From Streptomyces venezuelae (GTDB lineage Bacteria > Actinomycetota > Actinomycetes > Streptomycetales > Streptomycetaceae), in the NCBI RefSeq assembly GCF_008642315.1, contig NZ_CP029192.1, forward strand, positions 6,076,001 to 6,140,000: DNA of 64,000 nt, given 5' to 3'. This document shows, one piece after another, positions 7,749-20,062 of the stretch; the stretch's first letter is position 1; each line of letters begins with the position of its first letter. The position numbers and the translations under genes are program-made. The notes below the pieces were generated by a model that worked only from the letters and a program-made list of their open reading frames with translations, made no database searches and was not told the origin of the DNA.

Positions 7749-8156
7749 ATGAACGAGGACGCGCGACGTCTGGCCAACTCCCGGGTCCACCTGGTGCCGG
7801 CGGTCCTGTCCCTGGCCAACCCGCCCTGGCAGCGGGACGTCTGGCTCGACCCGTCGACGTTCGAGAACCTGGACCACGTCTTCCACATGCTCTTCGACGA
7901 CTTCTGCGACGCCGACGAACCGGAGCGCCACCTCGGCACGAGTCTGCGGACGGAGGAGGAGGTCGCCCTCATGCGGGAGCTGGGCGCGGCGCTCAACGCG
8001 GCGGCGGACGAGGCGTCCGACGACACGGATGCCTCGCACCTCACGGCAGCCTCCTGGCCCGCCGTCGTCACTGCCGCCGGACGGCTTGCTCACGTCATGG
8101 TGGCCAACGACCTGGAAGAACTCGCCGCGTTGCACGAGCCCGTAGACGGTGGGTAG
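7749..8156 (+). CDS. Conserved hypothetical protein (SCO4402-like family)
   Basis: A 135-residue acidic protein with no signal peptide or membrane segment. Aromatic-rich blocks such as LANPPWQRDVWLDP and LDHVFHMLFDDF, followed by a helical ATAAAxxL-type tail, resemble a family of small Streptomyces proteins often labelled SCO4402-like. I recall the family name but no function. The ATG at 7749 lies 100 bp after the catabolic operon and its hairpin, so it is probably a separate transcript. It converges with the membrane protein gene at 8163. Confidence 0.75.
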   Translation: MNEDARRLANSRVHLVPAVLSLANPPWQRDVWLDPSTFENLDHVFHMLFDDFCDADEPERHLGTSLRTEEEVALMRELGAALNAAADEASDDTDASHLTAASWPAVVTAAGRLAHVMVANDLEELAALHEPVDGG

Positions 8157-8162
8157 CGGCTG

Positions 8163-8834
8163 TCACCGGGTTTGTGAGGGGGTGGACCACGTGGTCACCT
8201 CGATGACGAGACTCCCGTCGTCGCTGGTGCTGACCACATGCACCAGCGCCAGATCACCCTCACTCGTCGTTTGGCACCAGTCCAGACCGTTCCTGAGCCG
8301 GAAAGTGGAGTTGGCCGGCGAGGTCTGAATGGCCTTGTCGCAGCCCGCCGCACTCAAAGAGGCCATGCTCGTCGTGATGTCCAGATCGTTGCTCAGCCAG
8401 AAATTATGGCTTCCCTCTATGCAGGGTCCCCCGTCGACAAGGCCTGCGTCGTCGGAATTGGCTCTGGGCTCATCCAAGTCGACGAACATGAAGTTCCCGT
8501 TGCAGACACCGCTCTGAGGCGGAATGGAAAGCTTCGAGGCCTTGAGGGCAGGGGCGTGGTCTTCTTCGTTCACCCCGGGTGACGAAGCAGCCGGTGTATC
8601 CGGCGTCGTGGCGGATGTTCGTGGCGTGGCGGTGACGGTTTGTGTGGCCGTGACGGTCGTGGTCGCCGGTGTTCCGGCGGGCGAATCCACTCCCGCTGCC
8701 GGCAGACCGATGAATCCGAACAGGAACGTGAGGAACGAAACGCCGGCGGCGATCAGGGAGGCCATCGCATTCCAGTGCTCCGGCGTCTTGCGCCGCGGTG
8801 GTGTGCCGCCGGTCGACGGGGCAGAAGTCGCCAT
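8163..8834 (-). CDS. Membrane-anchored hypothetical protein with Thr/Ala-rich linker
   Basis: A 223-residue protein. A short cytoplasmic N-terminus is followed by one membrane helix (ASLIAAGVSFLTFLFGFIGL, residues 25-44). Next comes a Thr-rich linker (ATTTVTATQTVTATPRTSAT) and an outside domain of about 115 residues with four Cys, probably two disulfides. I do not recognise the outer domain. It seems less G+C-rich at third positions than its neighbours (for example around 8395-8420), which may mean recent acquisition; this was judged by eye only. Confidence 0.7.
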   Translation of the reverse strand: MATSAPSTGGTPPRRKTPEHWNAMASLIAAGVSFLTFLFGFIGLPAAGVDSPAGTPATTTVTATQTVTATPRTSATTPDTPAASSPGVNEEDHAPALKASKLSIPPQSGVCNGNFMFVDLDEPRANSDDAGLVDGGPCIEGSHNFWLSNDLDITTSMASLSAAGCDKAIQTSPANSTFRLRNGLDWCQTTSEGDLALVHVVSTSDDGSLVIEVTTWSTPSQTR

Positions 8835-8946
8835 CCGAACCTCCGGACTGGGATCGCCACCGATCGTCCCACTCGGGCATCAGTGACGCACCCATTCCGG
8901 CAAGAAGGTGCGGCGTTCTCTTCTTCTTTGCACCCTGGGACAGGGT

Positions 8947-10218
<1,272 letters not shown>

Positions 10219-10371
10219 GCCATTCCGGCCGAAGAGCCCACAGGGGAAAACCGGACGGCATTCATCACTCTGCGCACATCGGGGACGACCACGTCCGGGG
10301 CGATTTGTCACAGTGCGCAAAATCCCTTGATCGGGGCATGCCCATTGTCTGTTCTCCTTGTGAGGCCACCG

Positions 10372-10399
10372 CGGACCGGCCTTAATTGGCAGCGGTCCG
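10372..10399. promoter_or_regulatory. Inverted repeat CGGACCG-N14-CGGTCCG
   Basis: Perfect 7-bp arms separated by an A/T-richer 14-nt spacer, 59 bp upstream of the DUF4394 gene and 154 bp upstream of the divergent PucR-type gene. It could be an operator or an RNA hairpin; the sequence cannot decide. Confidence 0.35.
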
Positions 10400-10457
10400 T
10401 AAATCTCTCATCTGCGCGCCACTCAATGGTGCTTGCTCATTCGGGAGGGAATCACCG

Positions 10458-11348
10458 ATGAAAGCAGGAACGAGAAAGAGAATCGCGGCGGCGGCAGCGG
10501 TCATGGCCACGTCGACAGCGCTCATGCTGAGTGCGCCCGGCAGCGGCTCGGCCGCTCCCGCCGCCGCTCCCGGCCTCCGTGCGTTCGGGATCACGGGTGA
10601 CGGCACCCAGATGGCCACGTTCACCACCGACCGGCCGAACGTGCTCGACTGGGTCAGGGACATCGTCGGCCTCAGTGGCGACACGGCTCTGATCGGCATC
10701 GACTTCCGGGTGCAGAACGGCCTGATGTACGGCGTCGGCGACAAGGGCGGCATCTACACGATCAAGACCCCGCCGGCCACCCCGGACGTCGTGATCACCA
10801 AGGTGTCCCAGCTCCAGTACGCGCTGCACGGCACGAACTTCGGCGTCGACTTCAACCCGGCCGCCGACCGGCTGCGCGTCGTCAGCGACACCGGCCAGAA
10901 CCTGCGGCACAACCTCAACGACCACACGACGGTCCAGGACCTGAACCTCACCACCCCGCCCGCCGAGGGCACGACCAAGGGCGTCTCCGCCGCCGCCTAC
11001 ACGAACAACGATCTGAGCGGGGCCACCGGGACCACGTTGTTCGACGTCAACACGGTCAGCGACCAGATCGTCATCCAGTCGCCTGCCAACAACGGCACAC
11101 TGGCACCGACCGGCAGCCTCGGCATCGACGCGCAGGCCAACGCGGGCCTGGACATCTTCAGCAGTCCGTCGGGCGGCAAGACGGTCAGCAACACCGCCTA
11201 CGCCACTCTCACCGCCTCCGGCGCCACCAGGCCCTCCCTCTACAGCGTCAATCTCTTCACGGGCGACGCCACGCTCGTGTCCGACGCCCCCGGATCCAGG
11301 TTCCCCCTGAACATCACGGATCTGGCCATCTCCCTCACCGGCAGCTGA
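10458..11348 (+). CDS. Secreted DUF4394 beta-propeller-like protein
   Basis: A 296-residue protein with GGGAGGGA upstream of the ATG. Residues 1-33 are a Sec signal peptide (MKAGTRKRI, hydrophobic Ala/Met run, then SGSAAPAAA). The mature part has repeated blocks such as IGIDFRVQNGLMYGVGDKGG, GVDFNPAADRLRVVSDTGQN and AAYTNNDLSG, the pattern of DUF4394 proteins. Function of the domain is unknown; an extracellular propeller-like fold is usually assumed. A strong hairpin follows the stop. Confidence 0.88.
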   Translation: MKAGTRKRIAAAAAVMATSTALMLSAPGSGSAAPAAAPGLRAFGITGDGTQMATFTTDRPNVLDWVRDIVGLSGDTALIGIDFRVQNGLMYGVGDKGGIYTIKTPPATPDVVITKVSQLQYALHGTNFGVDFNPAADRLRVVSDTGQNLRHNLNDHTTVQDLNLTTPPAEGTTKGVSAAAYTNNDLSGATGTTLFDVNTVSDQIVIQSPANNGTLAPTGSLGIDAQANAGLDIFSSPSGGKTVSNTAYATLTASGATRPSLYSVNLFTGDATLVSDAPGSRFPLNITDLAISLTGS

Positions 11349-11367
11349 GCCCCACGAACGGCAAGGG

Positions 11368-11402
11368 AAGAGGCGGCGTCCCCGCACAGGACGCCGCCTC
11401 TT
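11368..11402 (+). terminator. Strong hairpin after the DUF4394 gene
   Basis: A perfect 14-bp stem: AAGAGGCGGCGTCC (11368-11381) and its complement at 11389-11402, with a 7-nt loop. It begins 20 bp after the stop codon. Confidence 0.85.
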
Positions 11403-11472
11403 CATCGTGAACCGGAACCGCCGCCGCATCGGTACTGAGGGTCGGGGACACAGCGGCGGTCCCGGAGCTGGG

Positions 11473-14208
<2,736 letters not shown>

Positions 14209-14360
14209 GGGTCTCGACTCCTCGAGAGCTCGGTGGCTGCCCTGACGGCGAGGAACATACCCAGATCGAAGGCACCTGGGTACGTCCACTTGCGCGTCAT
14301 GCGGCCGTAACCACCCGTCCGCCGCTAGATCGAAAGTGACTGAGCGGTAGCCGAGATCCC

Positions 14361-14524
14361 GATCATTCATTCAAGCCTTGAATGCAAGACTGCCCCCAGC
14401 CCCGTAAAACGCTCAGATGAGCGGAGCTAACTCAGATGTGAGTTCACCTCATGAATGATCGAGCAGTGGCACTGAGTGCCACCCCTTGGAGAAGTGCAGC
14501 CGTCGAAAGGATGCTCATCTGAGC
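14361..14524. promoter_or_regulatory. Cluster of palindromes in the 389-bp gap upstream of ppdK
   Basis: The gap 14209-14597 has no gene. It holds CATTCAAG-c-CTTGAATG (14368-14384), GCTCAGATGAGC (14411-14422), AACTCA-N4-TGAGTT (14429-14444), GTGGCACT-g-AGTGCCAC (14466-14482) and GCTCATCTGAGC (14513-14524). The first and last GCTCA elements are reverse complements of each other. GATCATTCAT (14361) is repeated in inverted form at 14451. This is far richer than chance in GC-rich DNA and is likely the control region of ppdK, of a sugar-related regulator, or of both flanking genes. Confidence 0.7.
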
Positions 14525-14597
14525 GCAAGCCCTATCAAGGGTGGCGAGAATCACGCCCTTCCGTGGCGGCCGGATGTCAGCATCCGGACCCCCGATC

Positions 14598-15482
14598 TCA
14601 GTCGTCGATCCCCGACCTCTCCACTCCCGCCACGATCCACCGCTGGAAGAACAGGAAGACCACGAGCAGCGGCACGATCGACACCGCTGCCGCCACGAAC
14701 AGCACGTGCAGGCGGATGACCTGGGACGTCGTGAACGTGGCCAGGGCGACCTGGACCGTCCAGGCCTCGCGGTCCTGGCCGATGACCAGGGGCCACAGGA
14801 AGGAGTTCCACGCGCCGATGAACACGATCGTGCCGACCGCGGCGAAGACGGGGCGGGAGTTCGGGACGACCACGCGCCAGTACGTACGCCAGTAGCCCAG
14901 GCCGTCGACCCGCGCCGCGTCCTCCAGCTCGCGCGGGAAGCCCAGGAAGTACTGGCGGAAGATGAAGCACGCGAACGCCGAGAAGAGGGTGGGGACGATC
15001 AGGCCGCGCAGGGTCGAGACCCAGCCGAGGGACGAGACCAGGACGAAGCTCGGGACGAAGGTGACGGCCGCCGGGACCATCATCGTGCCGAGGATGGCGT
15101 AGAAGACGTGGTCGGCGTAGCGGTAGGGGATGCGGGCGAGGCCGTAGCCCGCGAGGGAGGCGAGGACCAGCGTGCCGATCGTCGTCGTCACCGCGATCAG
15201 GGACGAGTTGAGCAGGGCCCTCGCCATCGGGACCGTCGGGTCGTCGAAGAGCTCGGAGATGTTCGACCAGTGCAGCGTGGAGGGGAAGAACGTCCAGTCG
15301 GGGGACGTGATGTCGTCCTCGGATGCCAGGCCGTTGCGCACCAGGAGGTAGAAGGGGATCAGGAAGAGGAGCGCCAGGGCGATGAGGAGGACGACGCGCA
15401 GGGCGCGGCCCGCTCGGACCAGAGCGTCGTCCGTGGACCTGTCGCGGGGTGCCGGCACGCGACCTTTCACGGGTGCGGTCAT
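14598..15482 (-). CDS. Sugar ABC transporter permease, MalG/CUT1 type
   Basis: A 294-residue inner-membrane permease with about six helices. The EAA loop that contacts the ATPase reads ELEDAARVDGLGYWRTYWRVVVP. It is the last gene of a binding protein-permease-permease operon (17660 to 14598), 4 bp after the MalF-type permease. No ATPase is encoded nearby; Streptomyces CUT1 importers usually share the multi-system ATPase MsiK. The substrate is unknown. Confidence 0.93.
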   Translation of the reverse strand: MTAPVKGRVPAPRDRSTDDALVRAGRALRVVLLIALALLFLIPFYLLVRNGLASEDDITSPDWTFFPSTLHWSNISELFDDPTVPMARALLNSSLIAVTTTIGTLVLASLAGYGLARIPYRYADHVFYAILGTMMVPAAVTFVPSFVLVSSLGWVSTLRGLIVPTLFSAFACFIFRQYFLGFPRELEDAARVDGLGYWRTYWRVVVPNSRPVFAAVGTIVFIGAWNSFLWPLVIGQDREAWTVQVALATFTTSQVIRLHVLFVAAAVSIVPLLVVFLFFQRWIVAGVERSGIDD

Positions 15483-15486
15483 GGGG

Positions 15487-16398
15487 TCAGTCCTCCTTCC
15501 TGCCCAGGCCGAACCAGCGCGCCTGGCCGATGGTCACCACCGCGATGATCAGCGCGAGGAGCACGGCGCCCGCGCTGCCGAGGCCGAGGTTCTGCTCGCG
15601 GCCGAGCGCCGTGTAGTAGAGGTAGACGAGCGGCGGGCGGGCGTGGGGCGGGTAGCCGCTGGAGGTCGAGAGCAGGTTGTAGAACTCGTCGAAGGCCTGG
15701 AAGGCGTTGATGACGAGCAGCAGCGTGACGGCGACCGAGGTCGCGCGCAGCTGGGGCAGCGTGATGTGGCGCAGGACCTGCCAGCCGGGGCGCGCGCCGT
15801 CCACCGCCGCCGCCTCGTAGAGGGTGGGCGAGATGCGCTGCAGGCCCGCGAGGAACAGGATCATGTAGAAGCCCGCCTGTAGCCAGAGCCGTACGGTGAC
15901 GATGACCAGCCAGTACCAGGGCGGGTCCGTGGTCGAGAGCCATGCCGTCTGGTCCGCGCCGAACCAGCCGAGGACGGTGTTGGCGAGGCCGAACCGCACC
16001 CCGTTGAAGATCGACAGCTTCCAGATCATCGCCGCCACGACGTAACTGCACGCGGCCGGCAGGAAGAAGACCGAGCGGAAGAACGCCTGGGCGCGGCGCA
16101 GGCGGTTCACCATCAGGGCGAGCGCGAGCGACAGGACGAAGGTCGTCGGGACGATGAACGCCGAGAAGACCGCGAAGGTGACGAGGCTGTCGGTGAAGGC
16201 GTCGTTCCGCAGCATCGACGTGTAGTTGTCGAAGCCGACGAAGTCGTCGGGCGAGACGGTGTTGTGGGCGTCGAAGAAGCTGAGGTACACGCTCCAGGCG
16301 AGCGGCACGTACGTGAAGAGGATCAGGCCGAGCGCGAACGGGCCGACGAAGACCCAGAACCAGAGGGTGCGGTTCTGGGTGCCCAGGAAACGGCTCAC
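15487..16398 (-). CDS. Sugar ABC transporter permease, MalF/CUT1 type
   Basis: A 303-residue permease starting at GTG 16398, which overlaps the stop of the binding-protein gene by 4 bp (GTGA), showing translational coupling. It has an N-terminal helix LWFWVFVGPFALGLILFTY and the EAA motif YEAAAVDGARPGWQVLRHIT. It pairs with the downstream MalG-type permease to form the membrane channel of a carbohydrate importer. Confidence 0.93.
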   Translation of the reverse strand: MSRFLGTQNRTLWFWVFVGPFALGLILFTYVPLAWSVYLSFFDAHNTVSPDDFVGFDNYTSMLRNDAFTDSLVTFAVFSAFIVPTTFVLSLALALMVNRLRRAQAFFRSVFFLPAACSYVVAAMIWKLSIFNGVRFGLANTVLGWFGADQTAWLSTTDPPWYWLVIVTVRLWLQAGFYMILFLAGLQRISPTLYEAAAVDGARPGWQVLRHITLPQLRATSVAVTLLLVINAFQAFDEFYNLLSTSSGYPPHARPPLVYLYYTALGREQNLGLGSAGAVLLALIIAVVTIGQARWFGLGRKED

Positions 16399-17660
16399 GA
16401 CTTCTTCTTGACCCGGTCGAGCTCCGCCCGCACCTTGCGTACGACGGACTTGAGCTCGCTCTCCGGATTCGCCCCGGACTTGATGATCCGGCTCAGCGCG
16501 TCCTGGTACGCGGTGCGGCTCGCCGGGGTCCACAGCAGCGGTTCCGAGTAGCCGTACTCGGTGGAGTAGCGCACCGCGTCCGCCGCCGCGCCCTCCTTCA
16601 GCTTGCCGGCCTTCTTCGCGAGGGAGAGTCTGGCCGGGATGTGGAAGCCGTACGAGAGCGCGAAGTCCTCCTGATATTCGGCCTGGTCGATCCAGAGCCA
16701 CCTGAGGAAGTCCTTGGCCTCCTCCTTGTGGTCGCTGCGGGCGCTCACCGCCGCGCCGTACGAGCCCACCGGCAGCGACGGCTTCCCGCCGGGGCCGTCG
16801 GCGGGCAGCGCAAGCACACCGAAGTCGTCGCCCAGCTCCTTCTTCACGGCGGGCAGCGCCCACAGACCGCACCACTGCATGGCGGTCAGCTCCTGCACGA
16901 ACGCCGACGGGTCCGACCAGTCGGCGGGCGCGCCGAGCAGCAGCGACTTGTCGGCGTACAGCTGGCGCAGCTTGCCGAGGGCGCGAGCGGCCGCCGGGTC
17001 GTCGAAGCCGACCTCGCCGTCCTCGGTGACGGAGGAGAGGCCCGCCGCGTACAGGGGCGTGACGCCGAGGGCGCCCGCTCCGCCGTCGTTGCCGAGGAAG
17101 AGGCCCTTCACGTCCTTCGTGGTGAGCGCCTTCGCCGCGTCGACCAGCTCGTCCAGGCTCTTCGGCGGCCGCACGCCCGCGTCGTCGAGCAGGCTCTTGC
17201 GGTAGTAGAGCAGGTGCATGTCGACGACCTGCGGGATCGCCCAGATCTTCCCGTCGTACGTCTTGGGGGCGAGGACCGCCGGGTTGAAGTCGTCCTTCAC
17301 GCCGTCGAACAGGGCGGTGAGGTCGACGACCTGGCCCTCCCGGATCTGGTCCAGGGACGGGCCGTTGACCTCGAAGACGTCGGGGCCCGAGTCGGTGAGG
17401 AGAGCGGCGGCGGTCTGCTCGTCGTAGTTGCCGGGGCGCCACTGGACGCTGACGTCCGCCTTCTTGTACGCGGCCGCGTACCGCTTCACGGCCTGCTCGG
17501 TGCCCGGTTCGCCGTACTGGTGGTACCACTGCGCGAGCCGCGGGCCCTTGCCTCCCGAGCCGCCGCCGTCGCGGCCCGTGTTGGACCCGCACGCGGTGAG
17601 CAGTCCGAGGGCGGCGCCCGTCGCACCCGTCCCGAGAAGTGTCCTGCGGCTGATGGCCAT
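16395..17660 (-). CDS. Extracellular solute-binding lipoprotein of a sugar ABC importer
   Basis: A 421-residue protein from ATG 17660, with a GGGGGA site upstream. The N-terminus has a twin-arginine signal (ISRRTLLGTGATGAALGLL) and a lipobox LLTAC, so it is a Tat-exported lipoprotein. The mature domain has family 1 binding-protein signatures: WRPGNYDEQTAAALL, GPDVFEVNG, and GKIWAIPQVVDMHLLYYRKS. It delivers a carbohydrate to the two permeases that follow. The divergent neighbour at 17866 is unrelated. Confidence 0.95.
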   Translation of the reverse strand: MAISRRTLLGTGATGAALGLLTACGSNTGRDGGGSGGKGPRLAQWYHQYGEPGTEQAVKRYAAAYKKADVSVQWRPGNYDEQTAAALLTDSGPDVFEVNGPSLDQIREGQVVDLTALFDGVKDDFNPAVLAPKTYDGKIWAIPQVVDMHLLYYRKSLLDDAGVRPPKSLDELVDAAKALTTKDVKGLFLGNDGGAGALGVTPLYAAGLSSVTEDGEVGFDDPAAARALGKLRQLYADKSLLLGAPADWSDPSAFVQELTAMQWCGLWALPAVKKELGDDFGVLALPADGPGGKPSLPVGSYGAAVSARSDHKEEAKDFLRWLWIDQAEYQEDFALSYGFHIPARLSLAKKAGKLKEGAAADAVRYSTEYGYSEPLLWTPASRTAYQDALSRIIKSGANPESELKSVVRKVRAELDRVKKKS

Positions 17661-17865
17661 GCTGGTCGTCCCCCTGCGTGACGTAGGTGTGTGCCGGGCC
17701 CAACGATCAACCATGCAGAGGGATTACGACAGGGGTGTTGCGGCCGAGTGTCGACCTGCCGGAGCCGCGCGAATCCGTCAGTACTCCGTAAAGGAGGACC
17801 CATCGTGTGTATGCACCACGTCAAGGACGGGGCCGCGGCCCCGCGGACGTTCTACGGTGCCGCAC

Positions 17866-18441
17866 ATGGGACACAACAGGACGAGACCGGGCGTCGAACG
17901 GATCGAGGAGGGGGAGCCGTACGGGCCCGAGACCCCGTACGCGACCGTCTCGGACCGCAGCTGGGCACACGACGTACGGGCCGGCGTCTTCTGCGCGCTC
18001 GCGCTCTTCGGGCTCGTCCTGCTCATCGACTGGGCCAACGGCACGCTCGGCCCCGTCCGTGCCGTCTGTCTGTGGGTGCCGCTCTCCGCGCTGCTGTACG
18101 TGGTGCTGCACCCGGTGCGGGTGACGGCGGGCCCCGGCTGGCTGGCGGTACGGGGCCTCGGCCGCCGCAAGCACGTCTGCACCTGCCTCCTCACCGCCGT
18201 CCGGTACAGCGAGGGCGTCGCCGCGCGCCTCGTCCTGTGCGACACGCTCGGCAACCGCGTCGAGCTCGACCCGCAGATCCTGATCGACAACCCGCTGCTC
18301 CTGCACCGCCTCGACGCCGGGGCCCGCCACGCGCTGGAGGCCGGGCTGCTCAGGACGGGCCACACGGAGCTGCGGCGGCTCGTCGAACGCGCCGACGACA
18401 CGACGGCACGCGGCGTCTTCGAGGCGTCCGACCTGCACTGA
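17866..18441 (+). CDS. Conserved membrane protein with C-terminal PH-like domain
   Basis: A 191-residue protein. Residues 40-75 form two membrane helices (VRAGVFCALALFGLVLLIDW and a second at PVRAVCLWVPLSALLYVVLH). The rest is a cytoplasmic domain beginning VRVTAGPGWLAVRGLG, of the kind found in bacterial PH-domain proteins. No function is known to me. The ATG at 17866 has no ribosome site; the only strong one nearby (AAAGGAGG at 17789) leads into GTG-TGT-ATG in another frame. Start position is therefore uncertain. Confidence 0.75.
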   Translation: MGHNRTRPGVERIEEGEPYGPETPYATVSDRSWAHDVRAGVFCALALFGLVLLIDWANGTLGPVRAVCLWVPLSALLYVVLHPVRVTAGPGWLAVRGLGRRKHVCTCLLTAVRYSEGVAARLVLCDTLGNRVELDPQILIDNPLLLHRLDAGARHALEAGLLRTGHTELRRLVERADDTTARGVFEASDLH

Positions 18442-18492
18442 GGGGGACCTTCGGCCCTGGGTGGCGGCCGGGCGGGGGGAGACCGTGGAAGC

Positions 18493-19005
18493 ATGGACAT
18501 CCCGGATTCCGTGGACTCGACACCCGCAGCCCGTGTCACAGTCGTAGGTGTGGACCCCACGACCCGCGCCGACATCACGACCCGCGCCGACCTCGACGTG
18601 CTCCTCCGCCGCTTCTACACCGCGGCCTTCGCCGACCCGCTGATCGGCCCCTTCTTCACGGAGATCGCCGGCACCGACCTCGACGTGCACATGCCGCGCA
18701 TCACCGACTTCTGGGAGCGCGCGCTCTTCCGCACCGCCGAGTACCGCCGCAACGCCTTCGCGCCGCACGCCGCGCTGCATGCCGCCCGCCCCCTCACCGC
18801 CGAGCACTTCGGCCGCTGGGTGCAGCTGTGGCACGCCACGATCGACGGACTGCACCGGGGTCCGAACGCGGACCGCGCGAAGGCGCAGGGCGAGCGGATC
18901 GCGGTCGCCATGCTGCGCCGCCTGGGCGGCAAGGACACGTCGACGGACGGCGACGGCCCCGGGTTCATCCCGCTGGTGGCGCTGGAGCTGCGCAGGGCGG
19001 CCTGA
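18493..19005 (+). CDS. Group III truncated haemoglobin
   Basis: A 170-residue protein whose residues 30-165 are a truncated globin fold. Signatures include LLRRFYTAAFADPLIGPFF, VHMPRITDFWERALF and LTAEHFGRWVQLWHATIDGL, where His and Trp line the haem pocket. Group III globins bind O2, NO or peroxide and are thought to protect against nitrosative or oxidative stress. An N-terminal extension of about 28 residues precedes the fold. In a genome segment rich in nitrate and nitrite reduction genes, NO detoxification is a possible role but not shown here. Confidence 0.9.
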   Translation: MDIPDSVDSTPAARVTVVGVDPTTRADITTRADLDVLLRRFYTAAFADPLIGPFFTEIAGTDLDVHMPRITDFWERALFRTAEYRRNAFAPHAALHAARPLTAEHFGRWVQLWHATIDGLHRGPNADRAKAQGERIAVAMLRRLGGKDTSTDGDGPGFIPLVALELRRAA

Positions 19006-19035
19006 GGCACCCCGGCCTCCCGGCCCCCTGGGGAC

Positions 19036-19962
19036 TCAGCTCTTCAGGCCCTCGTACCGCACCCCGGTCAGCCCCTCCGACGCCGCCCAGAGCCGCTCGC
19101 CGGCCACGTCGTTCCGCGTCCACTTCGCCCGCCAGGACCGCGTGGGCGCCCCGCGCCAGCCGAGCGGGCCCGGGCCGGTGAACGAGTCGGGCCGCACGCC
19201 ACGCGCCGTCGCCGCGTACAGCGTGGGCAGCGCGCCCCCCGCCGCGGACTGTGCGACGAAGCGGTTGCCGAGTTCCATGACGCGTTCGACGCCCTTGCGG
19301 CCCTCCATCCTGGGGCCCGCGCTCTGCAGGTTGGTCGAGGCGTACCCCGGGTGGGCGGCGGCCGCGACGGTGTCGGCGTCGGTCGCGGCCAGGCGGCGGG
19401 CCAGCTCGTGGGTGAAGAGGAGGTTGGCCGTCTTGGAGCGGCCGTAGGCGACCCAACGGCGGTAGTTCCGCTCACTGTTGAGGTCGCCGATGTCGATGTT
19501 GGCGAGCGCGTGCAGGCCGGACGAGACGGTGACGACGCGCGCCCCGGGGGTCTCCATGAGGCGGGGGAGCAGCAGCCCGGTGAGGGCGTAGTGCCCGAGG
19601 TGGTTGACGCCGAACTGCGTCTCGAAGCCGTCGGCGGTGCGGCGGTAGGGGAGTGCCATCACGCCCGCGTTGTTGACCAGCAGGTCGAGGCGCGCGCTGC
19701 CGAACGCGTCCGCGAACCGCCGCACGGACGCCAGGTCGCCGAGGTCGAGGGCGCGGAACTCGGCGTGGGCGCCGGGCACTTCACTGAGCAGTCGGCCGAC
19801 CGCCGCGCCCCCGCGCTCCTCGCTGCGGCAGGCGAGGACGACGCGGGCGCCGCGGCGGGCCAGTTCGCGCGCCGTGACGTAGCCGATGCCGCTGTTGGCG
19901 CCGGTGACGACGGCGGTGCGGCCGCTCTGGTCCGGGATGTCGTGCGCGGTCCATGCCGCCAT
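19036..19962 (-). CDS. Short-chain dehydrogenase/reductase (retinol dehydrogenase-like)
   Basis: A 308-residue classical SDR. The cofactor motif is TAVVTGANSGIGYVTARELA, the structural motif NNAGVMA follows, and the active site is VTVSS with YGRSK. The Arg in VVLACRSEERG suggests NADP preference. The substrate is unknown; homologues act on hydrophobic alcohols and ketones. A palindrome CTTACT-N4-AGTAAG lies 51 bp upstream, typical of TetR-type control. It converges with the globin gene. Confidence 0.92.
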   Translation of the reverse strand: MAAWTAHDIPDQSGRTAVVTGANSGIGYVTARELARRGARVVLACRSEERGGAAVGRLLSEVPGAHAEFRALDLGDLASVRRFADAFGSARLDLLVNNAGVMALPYRRTADGFETQFGVNHLGHYALTGLLLPRLMETPGARVVTVSSGLHALANIDIGDLNSERNYRRWVAYGRSKTANLLFTHELARRLAATDADTVAAAAHPGYASTNLQSAGPRMEGRKGVERVMELGNRFVAQSAAGGALPTLYAATARGVRPDSFTGPGPLGWRGAPTRSWRAKWTRNDVAGERLWAASEGLTGVRYEGLKS

Positions 19963-20012
19963 GGCGGGGCTCCCTCGTCGTCCGCTGCCGGTCCACCGGG
20001 TGCTTCCGGTTG

Positions 20013-20028
20013 CTTACTCAACAGTAAG
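20013..20028. promoter_or_regulatory. Palindrome CTTACT-caac-AGTAAG upstream of the SDR gene
   Basis: Perfect 6-bp arms with a 4-bp spacer between the SDR start (19962) and the end of the preceding gene. The form resembles TetR-family operators. It differs from the operator at 20855, so a different regulator is implied. Confidence 0.5.
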
Positions 20029-20062
20029 TCGGGGGAGGGAGCCTACGGCAGGGCGCCGCCGT

